Below, in pieces: positions 28,283-34,140 of a stretch of DNA of 34,140 nt; the stretch's first letter is position 1; each line of letters opens with the position of its first letter. The notes below the pieces were generated by a model. It was given only the letters and a program-made list of their open reading frames with translations, searched no databases and had not been told where the DNA came from. The DNA comes from a virus. A program made the translations under genes and the position numbers. The stretch is from IMG/VR virus record IMGVR_UViG_3300032326_000087, positions 1 through 34,140 of that record, one strand, 5' to 3'.

Positions 28283-29155
28283 ATGTCCAAAAGAGTAGGT
28301 GGAATTCTAAGTGCTGGGCTTAACGGCATTAACTACCCTGTGACAGCGGTGGAATACTTATGTGTGGCTGGCGGGGGTGCGGGAGGCGGCACTATTGGCG
28401 GTGGTGGTGGTGCTGGTGGTTTATTAACCGCTACTGGTTATGCCGTTACTATCGGGTCAGCAATCACGATAACTGTTGGTGCGGGCGGTGCTGGTTCTAC
28501 AAGCAATGGCGTACAAGGTTCAAACTCTACTCTTGTTGGTGGAACAACCATTACAGCGACTGGTGGTGGCTATGGTTCTGTTTCTGACCAAGTAGGTGGT
28601 AATGGTGGCTCTGGTGGTGGTGCTGGTGGTGAAACTGGCACTTCTAGAGCCGCAGGAACTGGCACTTCTGGGCAAGGTTTTGCTGGCGGTGCTAACGGAA
28701 CTGCAAACAAATATGGCTCTGGTGGCGGTGGCGGTTCTGGTTCTGTAGGTATTGCTGGAACTGCATCTGTTAGCGGTAGTGGTGGTACAGGCACAACATC
28801 ATCTATTTCTGGTTCTGCAATTCAATACGCTGGAGGTGGCGGCGGTGCATCTTCACAAACTGGTGGCGGTACTGTTGCTGGTCTAGGTGTGGCTGGTGGT
28901 GGTGATGGCGGTACTTATGGTGGTACTGCTGGTAAAACTGGCCTTGCAAATACAGGCTCTGGTGGTGGTGGCGGTGGATACACAGGAAGCGGTAGTGCTT
29001 ATAACGCTGGCGGCTCTGGCGGCTCTGGCATCGTAATCATCCGCTACCCATCTTACTTAGCCCCTGCTACATCAACAACAGGCTCACCAGAAACTTATGT
29101 CACAGGCTTTTGGCGTGTGTACAGATTCGTTGCCTCTGGCACGATTACTTTCTAA
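28283..29155 (+). CDS. Glycine-rich putative adhesin 1 (290 residues)
   Basis: Anchor type I (MSKRVGGILSAGLNGINYPV) leads to VEYLCVAGGGAGGG, then about 200 residues dense in G, S and T with runs such as GGNGGSGGGAGG, GSGGGGGSGSVGIAGTASVS and TGLANTGSGGGGGGYTGSGS. The end is GGSGGSGIVIIRYPSYLAPA with a terminal GFWRVYRFVASGTITF. Long glycine runs of this kind form polyglycine-II sandwiches in phage receptor-binding proteins. It is one of four paralogues in this array. Receptor binding is inferred from composition and place. Confidence 0.8.
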   Translation: MSKRVGGILSAGLNGINYPVTAVEYLCVAGGGAGGGTIGGGGGAGGLLTATGYAVTIGSAITITVGAGGAGSTSNGVQGSNSTLVGGTTITATGGGYGSVSDQVGGNGGSGGGAGGETGTSRAAGTGTSGQGFAGGANGTANKYGSGGGGGSGSVGIAGTASVSGSGGTGTTSSISGSAIQYAGGGGGASSQTGGGTVAGLGVAGGGDGGTYGGTAGKTGLANTGSGGGGGGYTGSGSAYNAGGSGGSGIVIIRYPSYLAPATSTTGSPETYVTGFWRVYRFVASGTITF

Positions 29156-29163
29156 GGGTAGAT

Positions 29164-30045
29164 ATGGCTACAGGATTATTTACTCTTAAACAAGTTAACC
29201 AAGCACTTGCACAAAAGGCATGGAGTGGTACGCAGAAAACTAACTATGTTGAATATTTAGTTGTTGCGGGTGGTGGAGGTGGTGGCTATTCCGCTAGTGG
29301 CGGTGGCGGTGCGGGAGGTTTGCTAACAGGGATTTTGCCTGTTGCTACTGGTGTTTCTATTACTGCGACTGTAGGCGGTGGAGGTGCTGGTGGAACTAGT
29401 GTTAATGGCGTTAATGGGGTTGCTTCTGTCTTTTCAACTATCACGGCTACGGGCGGTGGAGGTGGTGGATTTGGTGGTCTTGGTACATCTTCAGCTGGTA
29501 GTAGTGGTGGCTCTGGTGGCGGTGGAGGTGGCGATGGAACTGCTACTGTTTCAGTAGGAGGTTCTGCCGTATCAGGACAAGGTAACACAGGAGGGAGTTC
29601 CTCTGCTACAACTTCAAATTACAACGCTGGAGGCGGTGGCGGTGCAGGGACTGTCGGTTTAAATGCCCCATCTGGTTCTAATGCGGGTGTAAATGGCGGT
29701 GCGGGTATTGCATCTGCAATTTCTGGCTCTGTTGTTACTTATGCTGGTGGTGGTGCGGGAGGCACAAACGCAACTACTTATGGTACTGGTGGTGTTGGGG
29801 GTGGTGGCAATGGTGGTGGTAGCGGAGGCTCACCAACTGCTGGTGGCACAAATACTGGTGGTGGCGGTGGAGGTAGTGACTATGCTGCAAATGGCGCAGC
29901 AGGAGGCTCTGGTATTGTCATCATTCGCTACCCAAGCACATTTGCTGATGCTGCAAGCGTTTCAGGCACACCAACTCCAGTAAAAACAACAGCAAACGGG
30001 TATACGATTTATACTTTCATTGCTTCTGGAACTATCACCTTTTAA
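29164..30045 (+). CDS. Glycine-rich putative adhesin 2 (293 residues)
   Basis: The start at 29164 (MATGLFTLKQVNQALAQKAW) is preferred to an earlier in-frame ATG inside the previous gene. Anchor type II (TL.Q.NQAL....WSG) is followed by YVEYLVVAGGGGGGY and the glycine-rich domain (FGGLGTSSAGSSGGSGGGGG and SGGSPTAGGTNTGGGGGGSD), ending GGSGIVIIRYPSTF and YTIYTFIASGTITF. It shares the ends with adhesin 1 but has a different anchor, like adhesin 4. A separate gene for each adhesin, all with ribosome sites, suggests all are made. Confidence 0.8.
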   Translation: MATGLFTLKQVNQALAQKAWSGTQKTNYVEYLVVAGGGGGGYSASGGGGAGGLLTGILPVATGVSITATVGGGGAGGTSVNGVNGVASVFSTITATGGGGGGFGGLGTSSAGSSGGSGGGGGGDGTATVSVGGSAVSGQGNTGGSSSATTSNYNAGGGGGAGTVGLNAPSGSNAGVNGGAGIASAISGSVVTYAGGGAGGTNATTYGTGGVGGGGNGGGSGGSPTAGGTNTGGGGGGSDYAANGAAGGSGIVIIRYPSTFADAASVSGTPTPVKTTANGYTIYTFIASGTITF

Positions 30046-30053
30046 GGACAAGC

Positions 30054-30926
30054 ATGAGCAATTTATTAGGTGGATATTTGTCGGCAACATTTAACCCTTT
30101 ATCTGGCGCACCTACGACTGTTGAATATCTAGTGGTAGCTGGTGGGGGTGGGGGTGGTTGGAACTTTGGCGGTGGAGGTGGTGCGGGTGGTTTATTAACT
30201 GCGGCATCGTTTGCTGTTGCTACTGGTTCTGTTTTGACAGTTACTGTTGGTGGTGGCGGTGCGGGTTCAAGCACAACTGCCGCTGGTAGCAATGGACAGG
30301 ATTCTGTTTTTAGCTCTATTACCGCAACTGCTGGTGGAGGTGGTTCTAGTAATGGCTATCAAAATGGCTCAACTGGCGGCTCTGGTGGTGGTGGTGGTGG
30401 CCCTGATTCAAACTCAACAACCATAACTGGCGGTTCTGGCACTTCTGGTCAAGGCTTTGCTGGTGGCAATGGCTCAAGATTAACTACTAATGGCAGTCAA
30501 GGTGCTGGCGGTGGCGGTGGCGCAGGGTCTATTGGCGTGGCAAATAGTTCGGGACAAGCGGGTGCTGGCGGTGCTGGTCTTTGCTCAAGCATTACTGGTC
30601 AAAGAGTGTTTTATGCTTGTGGTGGTGGTGGTGCGGGTTACACACCATTTAGTGTTCAAGCGGGTCTTGCTTGTACTGGTGGTGGTAATGGTTCATCTTT
30701 GGATGCACAAGCAGGATTTAATGCATTAGCAAATACTGGCTCTGGTGGTGGTGGAAATGCTGGTGGCGGTGTCGGTGTGGGTGGTAATGGAGGCTCTGGC
30801 ATTGTCATTATTCGTTACCCTGCATCACAATCAGCGCCAACTGCAACAACTGGTTCACCACAAATCAACTACGCAGACAATTATCAAATTTACACTTTTA
30901 CGTCCTCTGGGACAATCACTTTCTAA
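30054..30926 (+). CDS. Glycine-rich putative adhesin 3 (290 residues)
   Basis: Anchor type I again (MSNLLGGYLSATFNPLSGAP), then VEYLVVAGGGGGGW and the glycine-rich domain with GGSGTSGQGFAGGNGSRL and GAGGGGGAGSIGVANSSGQ. It contains two cysteines (CSSITGQRVFYACGGG) and another in GLACTGGGNG, unusual in this family. It ends GGSGIVIIRYPASQSAP and YQIYTFTSSGTITF. Length equals adhesin 1. The variable middle suggests different receptor specificity from its paralogues. Confidence 0.8.
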   Translation: MSNLLGGYLSATFNPLSGAPTTVEYLVVAGGGGGGWNFGGGGGAGGLLTAASFAVATGSVLTVTVGGGGAGSSTTAAGSNGQDSVFSSITATAGGGGSSNGYQNGSTGGSGGGGGGPDSNSTTITGGSGTSGQGFAGGNGSRLTTNGSQGAGGGGGAGSIGVANSSGQAGAGGAGLCSSITGQRVFYACGGGGAGYTPFSVQAGLACTGGGNGSSLDAQAGFNALANTGSGGGGNAGGGVGVGGNGGSGIVIIRYPASQSAPTATTGSPQINYADNYQIYTFTSSGTITF

Positions 30927-30936
30927 GGAGAATATT

Positions 30937-31287
30937 TTGAGCCATTTTGCACACATCACAAACGGCATCGTTGACCAAGTAATCGTCATTGACGCTGAAA
31001 CCTTGGCTTTAGGTCATTGGGGTAGCCCATCTGAGTGGGTTCAAACAAGCTATAACACTCATGGCAACCAACATCCTGAGAACCGCCCATTGCATAAGAA
31101 CTATGCTGGCATTGGCTACACATGGGATGGAACAGGCTTTGCCCCTCCACAACCATTTGCATCTTGGACTAAAAACTCTACGACATATCTGTGGGATGCA
31201 CCAACACCTATGCCTGTTGAAGAAGGAAAATTCTATCGCTGGGAAGAATCTACATTGTCATGGGTTGAAGTAACTCAAGGGGCTTAA
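30937..31287 (+). CDS. Virion-type protein with TTG start, 116 residues
   Basis: A full AAGGAG lies six bases before a TTG start (30937), giving MSHFAHITNGIVDQVIVIDA. The body has TSYNTHGNQHPENRPLHKNY, AGIGYTWDGTGFAPPQPFAS and TPMPVEEGKFYRWEESTLSW. I recall close relatives among T4-like cyanophage structural proteins (NYAGIGYTYD..(D)AFIPPQPFPSW). It is placed between adhesins 3 and 4 and shares no anchor with them; it could be a chaperone or cap for the adhesins, or an independent particle protein. Confidence 0.75.
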   Translation: MSHFAHITNGIVDQVIVIDAETLALGHWGSPSEWVQTSYNTHGNQHPENRPLHKNYAGIGYTWDGTGFAPPQPFASWTKNSTTYLWDAPTPMPVEEGKFYRWEESTLSWVEVTQGA

Positions 31288-31288
31288 C

Positions 31289-32170
31289 ATGGGCCAATAT
31301 TCTGGGATGTGGACACTAAGCCAAGCGTCCCAAGCCATTAAAGACAACAACTGGACAGGACTGCCTCCGCAGAATGTGGAGTATTTGGTTGTTGCTGGTG
31401 GTGGTGGTGGTGGTGGTTATGGTGGCGGTGGTGGTGGTTCTGGCGGTTTACTAGCAGGTTTTTCTGGTGTAACTGCGGGTACTCAATTGTTTGTAACTGT
31501 TGGTGGTGGTGGTGCGGCAGGAGTAGGTAGCACAGGAACTAACGGAACTATTGGGTTTAACTCTGTTTTAATTGCTACAAGTAACGGGGCTTATACAGGA
31601 AATCTTGTAGCCACAGGCGGTGGCGGTGGAATGGGTGGCGGTTCTTCTACGCTTCAAGCTGGTGGAGGTTCTGGAGGAGGAGCTGCTGGTTCTAATTACT
31701 CAGGCAATGGTGCTTCTGGTATATCTGGTCAAGGCAATTCTGGTGGTGCTTCTGGAGGAGCATCTGGATTTAGTGGTGGAGGTGGAGGCGGTGCGGGTAC
31801 TGTTGGAATAAATGGTGGTACTACGTTTGGTGGTAATGGTGGTGCTGGCATCGCTAGTGCCATATCTGGCTCAGTTAATGTATACGCTGGAGGTGGAGGG
31901 GGTTCATCTTACCTACCCTACCCAGTTGGTTCTGGTGGGGCTGGTGGTGGCGGTGCTGGCAATACAACTTCTGGTACTGCAAACACAGGCGGTGGTGGCG
32001 GTGGCGGTATCAATCTTGCAAATGGCGGCACAGGCGGTAGCGGTATCGTAATCCTCCGCTATCCAGACACATTTATAGCCGCTACAAGCACAACAGGTTC
32101 ACCAACAATTACTGTGGCTGGTGGGTTTAGAGTTTATAAATTTACGGCATCTGGCTCTATTACTTTCTGA
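31289..32170 (+). CDS. Glycine-rich putative adhesin 4 (293 residues)
   Basis: Anchor type II (MGQYSGMWTLSQASQAIKDN then NWTGLPPQNVEYLVV) is followed by AGGGGGGGYGGGGGGSGGLL and the glycine-rich domain, with the most regular GGT codon runs of the array (31395-31440). It ends GGSGIVILRYPDTFIAA and FRVYKFTASGSITF. It starts one base after the TTG-start gene ends. It is closest in anchor to adhesin 2, so genes 1-2 and 3-4 look like a duplicated pair with an inserted gene. Confidence 0.8.
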   Translation: MGQYSGMWTLSQASQAIKDNNWTGLPPQNVEYLVVAGGGGGGGYGGGGGGSGGLLAGFSGVTAGTQLFVTVGGGGAAGVGSTGTNGTIGFNSVLIATSNGAYTGNLVATGGGGGMGGGSSTLQAGGGSGGGAAGSNYSGNGASGISGQGNSGGASGGASGFSGGGGGGAGTVGINGGTTFGGNGGAGIASAISGSVNVYAGGGGGSSYLPYPVGSGGAGGGGAGNTTSGTANTGGGGGGGINLANGGTGGSGIVILRYPDTFIAATSTTGSPTITVAGGFRVYKFTASGSITF

Positions 32171-32179
32171 GAATAAATC

Positions 32180-32404
32180 ATGGAAGAAGTCACCCACAAA
32201 CAAATCTACGAAAGACTGCTTGCAGTTGAAACCAAGGTAGATGACATAGACAAGAACACAAAAGGTCTTGTAGAGGCTATAAAGGCTCTTGATGGGGCTT
32301 TTAAGGTCTTGGGGTGGGTGGCTTCTATTGCCAAGCCAGTATTGTGGGTGGGTGGGTTAATCATGGCTGCTGGTGCTGTTTGGCAGACATGGATTAAAAA
32401 ATGA
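32180..32404 (+). CDS. Holin-like / phage membrane protein, 74 residues
   Basis: An N-terminal coiled helix (EEVTHKQIYERLLAVETKVD, DIDKNTKGLVEAIKALDGAF) precedes one or two membrane segments (LGWVASIAKPVLWVGGLIMA, AAGAVWQTW) and a short basic end (IKK). This is a common layout for phage holin-like or hemolysin XhlA-type proteins. First gene of the lysis cassette; its stop overlaps the next gene by ATGA. Other holin candidates lie downstream, so its exact role is open. Confidence 0.65.
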   Translation: MEEVTHKQIYERLLAVETKVDDIDKNTKGLVEAIKALDGAFKVLGWVASIAKPVLWVGGLIMAAGAVWQTWIKK

Positions 32405-32493
32405 AAGATTGGGCTTTTGCTTTTACGAGCGCAGCCCTTTTTTGCATTACTGTCGTCTGGTGTTTTTACATCATCGTTTGGGCTATGACGTGA
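32401..32493 (+). CDS. Single-pass membrane microprotein, 30 residues
   Basis: Starts with an ATGA overlap on the holin-like gene and ends with a GTGA overlap into the next. The sequence MKDWAFAFTSAALFCITVVW continues CFYIIVWAMT: one long hydrophobic helix with two cysteines. It may modulate a holin, as short antiholin-like peptides do. Gene status rests on both four-base overlaps. Confidence 0.5.
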   Translation: MKDWAFAFTSAALFCITVVWCFYIIVWAMT

Positions 32494-32777
32494 GATGGGT
32501 GGCTGCACTTGTTTTAACTCTATCGCTTCAATCTACAGGACAAGACCTATGTAGTGTGCGTGAGTTTTACATAATTGCTTACACAATTCACAACCCATCA
32601 GAGCGTCATCAACAAATGTCTCAATGGCTTACAAATCATCAGAACTTATGTAAAAGTACCGACATGATTGTAATTTGGAATAACTTATCGGAATGGGCGG
32701 GTACTGCTGATAGTGCATTGTTGCGGCATAAGGTTATCCAAGGGTACAAGAACGCACTTGAGAGGGAAAAGAAGTGA
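32490..32777 (+). CDS. Exported hypothetical protein, 95 residues
   Basis: GTG start in a GTGA overlap. The N-terminus MRWVAALVLTLSLQSTGQDL looks like a signal peptide, followed by CSVREFYIIAYTIHNPSERH, MSQWLTNHQNLCKSTDMIVI, WNNLSEWAGTADSALLRHKV and IQGYKNALEREKK. Two cysteines (near residues 21 and 57) could form a disulfide in the periplasm. It lies among lysis genes, so a spanin-like or lysis-control role is possible, but it has no lipobox and no typical spanin proline region. Confidence 0.6.
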   Translation: MRWVAALVLTLSLQSTGQDLCSVREFYIIAYTIHNPSERHQQMSQWLTNHQNLCKSTDMIVIWNNLSEWAGTADSALLRHKVIQGYKNALEREKK

Positions 32778-33010
32778 TTGACAAAATCAGGTGGTTTCCC
32801 ATTGTTGATGCTACTGGCTACCCTCAGAAAACTGATGGCACTCAAAGACGAATTGAGAAGCACCAAGAAGAACACAGAGCCATTGTGAAGGCTGCCAAGG
32901 CAGAGGAAAAGCTAGATGACTTACTGTTTGAGCTGTACTGTAAGAAAGCAGAGCAACAAGAAATAAGGCTTGAGATTTTTACCAACCGCAAACTAGACTT
33001 TTATGTGTGA
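32774..33010 (+). CDS. Hypothetical helical protein, 78 residues
   Basis: GTG start overlapping the preceding stop (GTGA). The product MIDKIRWFPIVDATGYPQKT is followed by a long charged helix (QRRIEKHQEEHRAIVKAAKA, EEKLDDLLFELYCKKAEQQE) and ends in NRKLDFYV. No membrane segment is visible, so it is probably cytoplasmic. Function unknown; coupled within the lysis cassette. Confidence 0.6.
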   Translation: MIDKIRWFPIVDATGYPQKTDGTQRRIEKHQEEHRAIVKAAKAEEKLDDLLFELYCKKAEQQEIRLEIFTNRKLDFYV

Positions 33011-33016
33011 GGATAT

Positions 33017-33259
33017 ATGGAAGACGTTAAATCTAAATTGACTTTCTATGTGACCTTTATGGTCAGCTTAACTTTGTGCATATCTGTAATTGCAATGGTA
33101 ACTGCGTTCCTATTAGGGTTATGGGCAAAACAGGTTGACAACTCCGAAATCTTTAAGCTGTTAAGCCCTGCATTTCAAACCATCATTGGTGGCTTTATTG
33201 GCTTGTTAGCTGGCGTGAAACTTTCTCACGATGACGATAAAGGATGTAAACGTGGCTAA
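33017..33259 (+). CDS. Two-pass membrane protein, holin candidate, 80 residues
   Basis: Two hydrophobic helices are clear: YVTFMVSLTLCISVIAMVTA (about 11-35, extended by FLLGLW) and LSPAFQTIIGGFIGLLAGV (about 49-67). The C-terminus is highly charged (KLSHDDDKGCKRG). Two membrane helices, small size, charged tail and location directly before the endolysin are those of a class II holin. The 3' end overlaps the endolysin start by eight bases. Confidence 0.7.
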   Translation: MEDVKSKLTFYVTFMVSLTLCISVIAMVTAFLLGLWAKQVDNSEIFKLLSPAFQTIIGGFIGLLAGVKLSHDDDKGCKRG

Positions 33260-33761
33260 TTTTCTACCTGCTTTTGAGCAAATGATGAAGGATGAAGGCG
33301 GTTATGTTCTTCACGATGTTGAGGGTGATACTGGTGGCATGACCTATGCAGGTATTGCTAGAAACAAGAATCCTCAATGGGATGGGTGGGCATTGATTGA
33401 CAGGAAAGACTTTGGCGGTGCTACACCATTGGTTCGTGAGTTCTACAAGCGTGAATTCTGGGAAAAGATGCGAGGAGATGAGATAGGCTCACAGGAGATT
33501 GCCAGTAGCATTTTTAACTTTGGGGTTAACGCTGGTATGTCGATGGCTGTAAAGATTGCTCAAATCGTTGTTAATGCCACTCCTGATGGCGGTATGGGTG
33601 CTAAGACCCTTGAGTTGCTAAACCAACAGAATGGTGGAGACTTTCGTAAGTCTTACGCTTTAGCCAAGATTGCTAGATACGCTGAAATCTGTAATAAGAA
33701 CAGAACACAGTCTAAGTTCTTGCTTGGATGGATTAACAGAACATTGTCAGGACTGAAATGA
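33252..33761 (+). CDS. Endolysin, GH108-type muramidase
   Basis: The GTG at 33252 with AAAGGA upstream is preferred to the ATG at 33231, which has no ribosome site. The 169-residue product has the family opening MMKDEGGYVLHDVEGDTGGM then TYAGIARNKN; the glutamate in EGGY (E15) is the likely catalytic acid. REFYKREFWEKMRGDEI and SSIFNFGVNAGMSMAVKIAQ fit the central part, and a C-terminal helical segment (GGMGAKTLELLNQQNG) resembles the substrate-binding part. It would cut glycan strands of the host wall. No signal peptide or SAR helix is seen, so a holin is needed for release. Confidence 0.88.
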   Translation: MANFLPAFEQMMKDEGGYVLHDVEGDTGGMTYAGIARNKNPQWDGWALIDRKDFGGATPLVREFYKREFWEKMRGDEIGSQEIASSIFNFGVNAGMSMAVKIAQIVVNATPDGGMGAKTLELLNQQNGGDFRKSYALAKIARYAEICNKNRTQSKFLLGWINRTLSGLK

Positions 33762-34140
33762 ACTTACTTAACATTTCCTCAATCATTGACTCTGTAGGCA
33801 AGGTAGCTGGAGACTTAATCACAACTGACAAAGAAAAAATGCAGTTGGAGATTGAGAACAGAAAGCTAGACCAAGCTATTGATATAGCCCAGATACAAGT
33901 TAACAAAGAAGAAGCAAAAAGTTCTAGTTTATTTGTCTCTGGATGGCGTCCTGCTGTTGGTTGGATTGGTGCTGCTGCCCTTGCTTACCAGTTTCTTGCT
34001 TATCCGATACTTGGGTGGGGATGGAAGTGGCTACAGGCTATGAACTATGTCCCTGCTGAAATGTCTCCTCCTCCTCTACTGGATGCCGAGCAATTATGGG
34101 TAATGTTGTCTGGAATCCTTGGTATTGCTGGTATGCGTAC
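33758..34140 (+). CDS. 3TM-type holin family protein, 3' partial
   Basis: Overlaps the endolysin stop by ATGA and is open at the window end (about 127 residues visible). A charged helix (DKEKMQLEIENRKLDQAIDI and AQIQVNKEEAKSSS) precedes VSGWRPAVGWIGAAALAYQF with LAYPILGW, a linker (VPAEMSPPPLLDAEQL) and a helix WVMLSGILGIAGMRT. The SGWRP.(I/V)GW......AYQF and LG(I/L).G(M/L)RT motifs are those of the 3TM phage holin family. With the two-pass protein before the endolysin, the cassette holds two good holin candidates. Confidence 0.8.
   Translation, partial: MNLLNISSIIDSVGKVAGDLITTDKEKMQLEIENRKLDQAIDIAQIQVNKEEAKSSSLFVSGWRPAVGWIGAAALAYQFLAYPILGWGWKWLQAMNYVPAEMSPPPLLDAEQLWVMLSGILGIAGMR

Noticed and set aside
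28570-30292. Long minus-strand frames opposite the adhesin genes, rich in proline (PAPPPEPPLPP-like)
   Set aside because: They are the complements of GGT/GGC glycine codons and have no ribosome sites or operon context; they are shadows of the real genes.
1-34140. Diversity-generating retroelement acting on the adhesin array
   Set aside because: No reverse transcriptase gene and no template-like repeat with adenine-specific changes were seen in the window.
1-34140. tRNA genes or a CRISPR array
   Set aside because: No cloverleaf-like segment with a CCA-proximal stem and no evenly spaced short palindromic repeats were noticed; the tandem repeats at 20236-20937 are coding and have no spacers.
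1-34140. Integration functions (integrase, attachment site) for a temperate life style
   Set aside because: No tyrosine or serine recombinase was found; the Cro-like protein alone does not show lysogeny, though such genes could lie outside the window.

Overview
The window is an internal piece of a tailed double-stranded DNA phage genome, with genes cut at both edges (the reading frame at base 1 is already open; the last gene runs off base 34140). The structural genes point to a podovirus-like phage: a small and large terminase, a 710-residue P22/SU10-type portal, a scaffold, an SU10-type major capsid protein, an SU10-type adaptor, a gp10-like tail protein and three long candidate ejection proteins, with no tail tape measure, tail tube or sheath gene. 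A GH108-type endolysin and several holin candidates fit a Gram-negative host. Moderate GC content and the style of the small early proteins suggest an aquatic proteobacterial host, perhaps a freshwater Burkholderiales, but this is inference. No integrase, partition gene or classical CI repressor is visible.

Layout. Bases 1-1446 (+) hold a partial HExxH protein, a metallophosphoesterase with an N-terminal helix-turn-helix, and a small membrane protein. Bases 1448-3884 (-) form a compact operon: a 62-residue leading gene, three microproteins, an ERF-type single-strand annealing protein, an SSB-like protein, a PD-(D/E)XK-like nuclease, a MazG-like protein and a 66-residue protein. Bases 3885-4020 are a divergent control region. 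Bases 4021-6172 (+) carry a Cro-like protein, a second winged-helix protein, a replication initiator-like protein, a short unknown gene, a VRR-NUC nuclease and an unknown gene. Bases 6195-7877 (+) are a second early block of small genes that ends in an HNH protein and a strong terminator at 7909-7935. From about 7940 onward everything is on the + strand and late: three small genes, a 796-residue polyvalent-type protein, terminase, portal, scaffold, capsid, neck and tail proteins, ejection proteins, an array of four glycine-rich putative adhesins mixed with smaller virion proteins, and a lysis cassette.

Regulation. The leading gene of the minus-strand operon and the leading gene of the second plus-strand early block share a near-duplicate promoter plus untranslated leader (about 49 matching bases over about 60). 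Both have an extended -10 element (TGC-TATACT) preceded by TGTTTA. The Cro-like gene between them has an extended -10 placed so that transcription should begin at its ATG (leaderless), and the gene after the capsid terminator has the same geometry. This suggests a small regulon wired by one operator motif.

The most unusual parts are the alternating array of four glycine-rich adhesin-like genes (anchors I-II-I-II), a virion protein made almost entirely of regular 20-residue and 10-residue repeats, the polyvalent-type protein placed before terminase, and the duplicated promoter/leader module.
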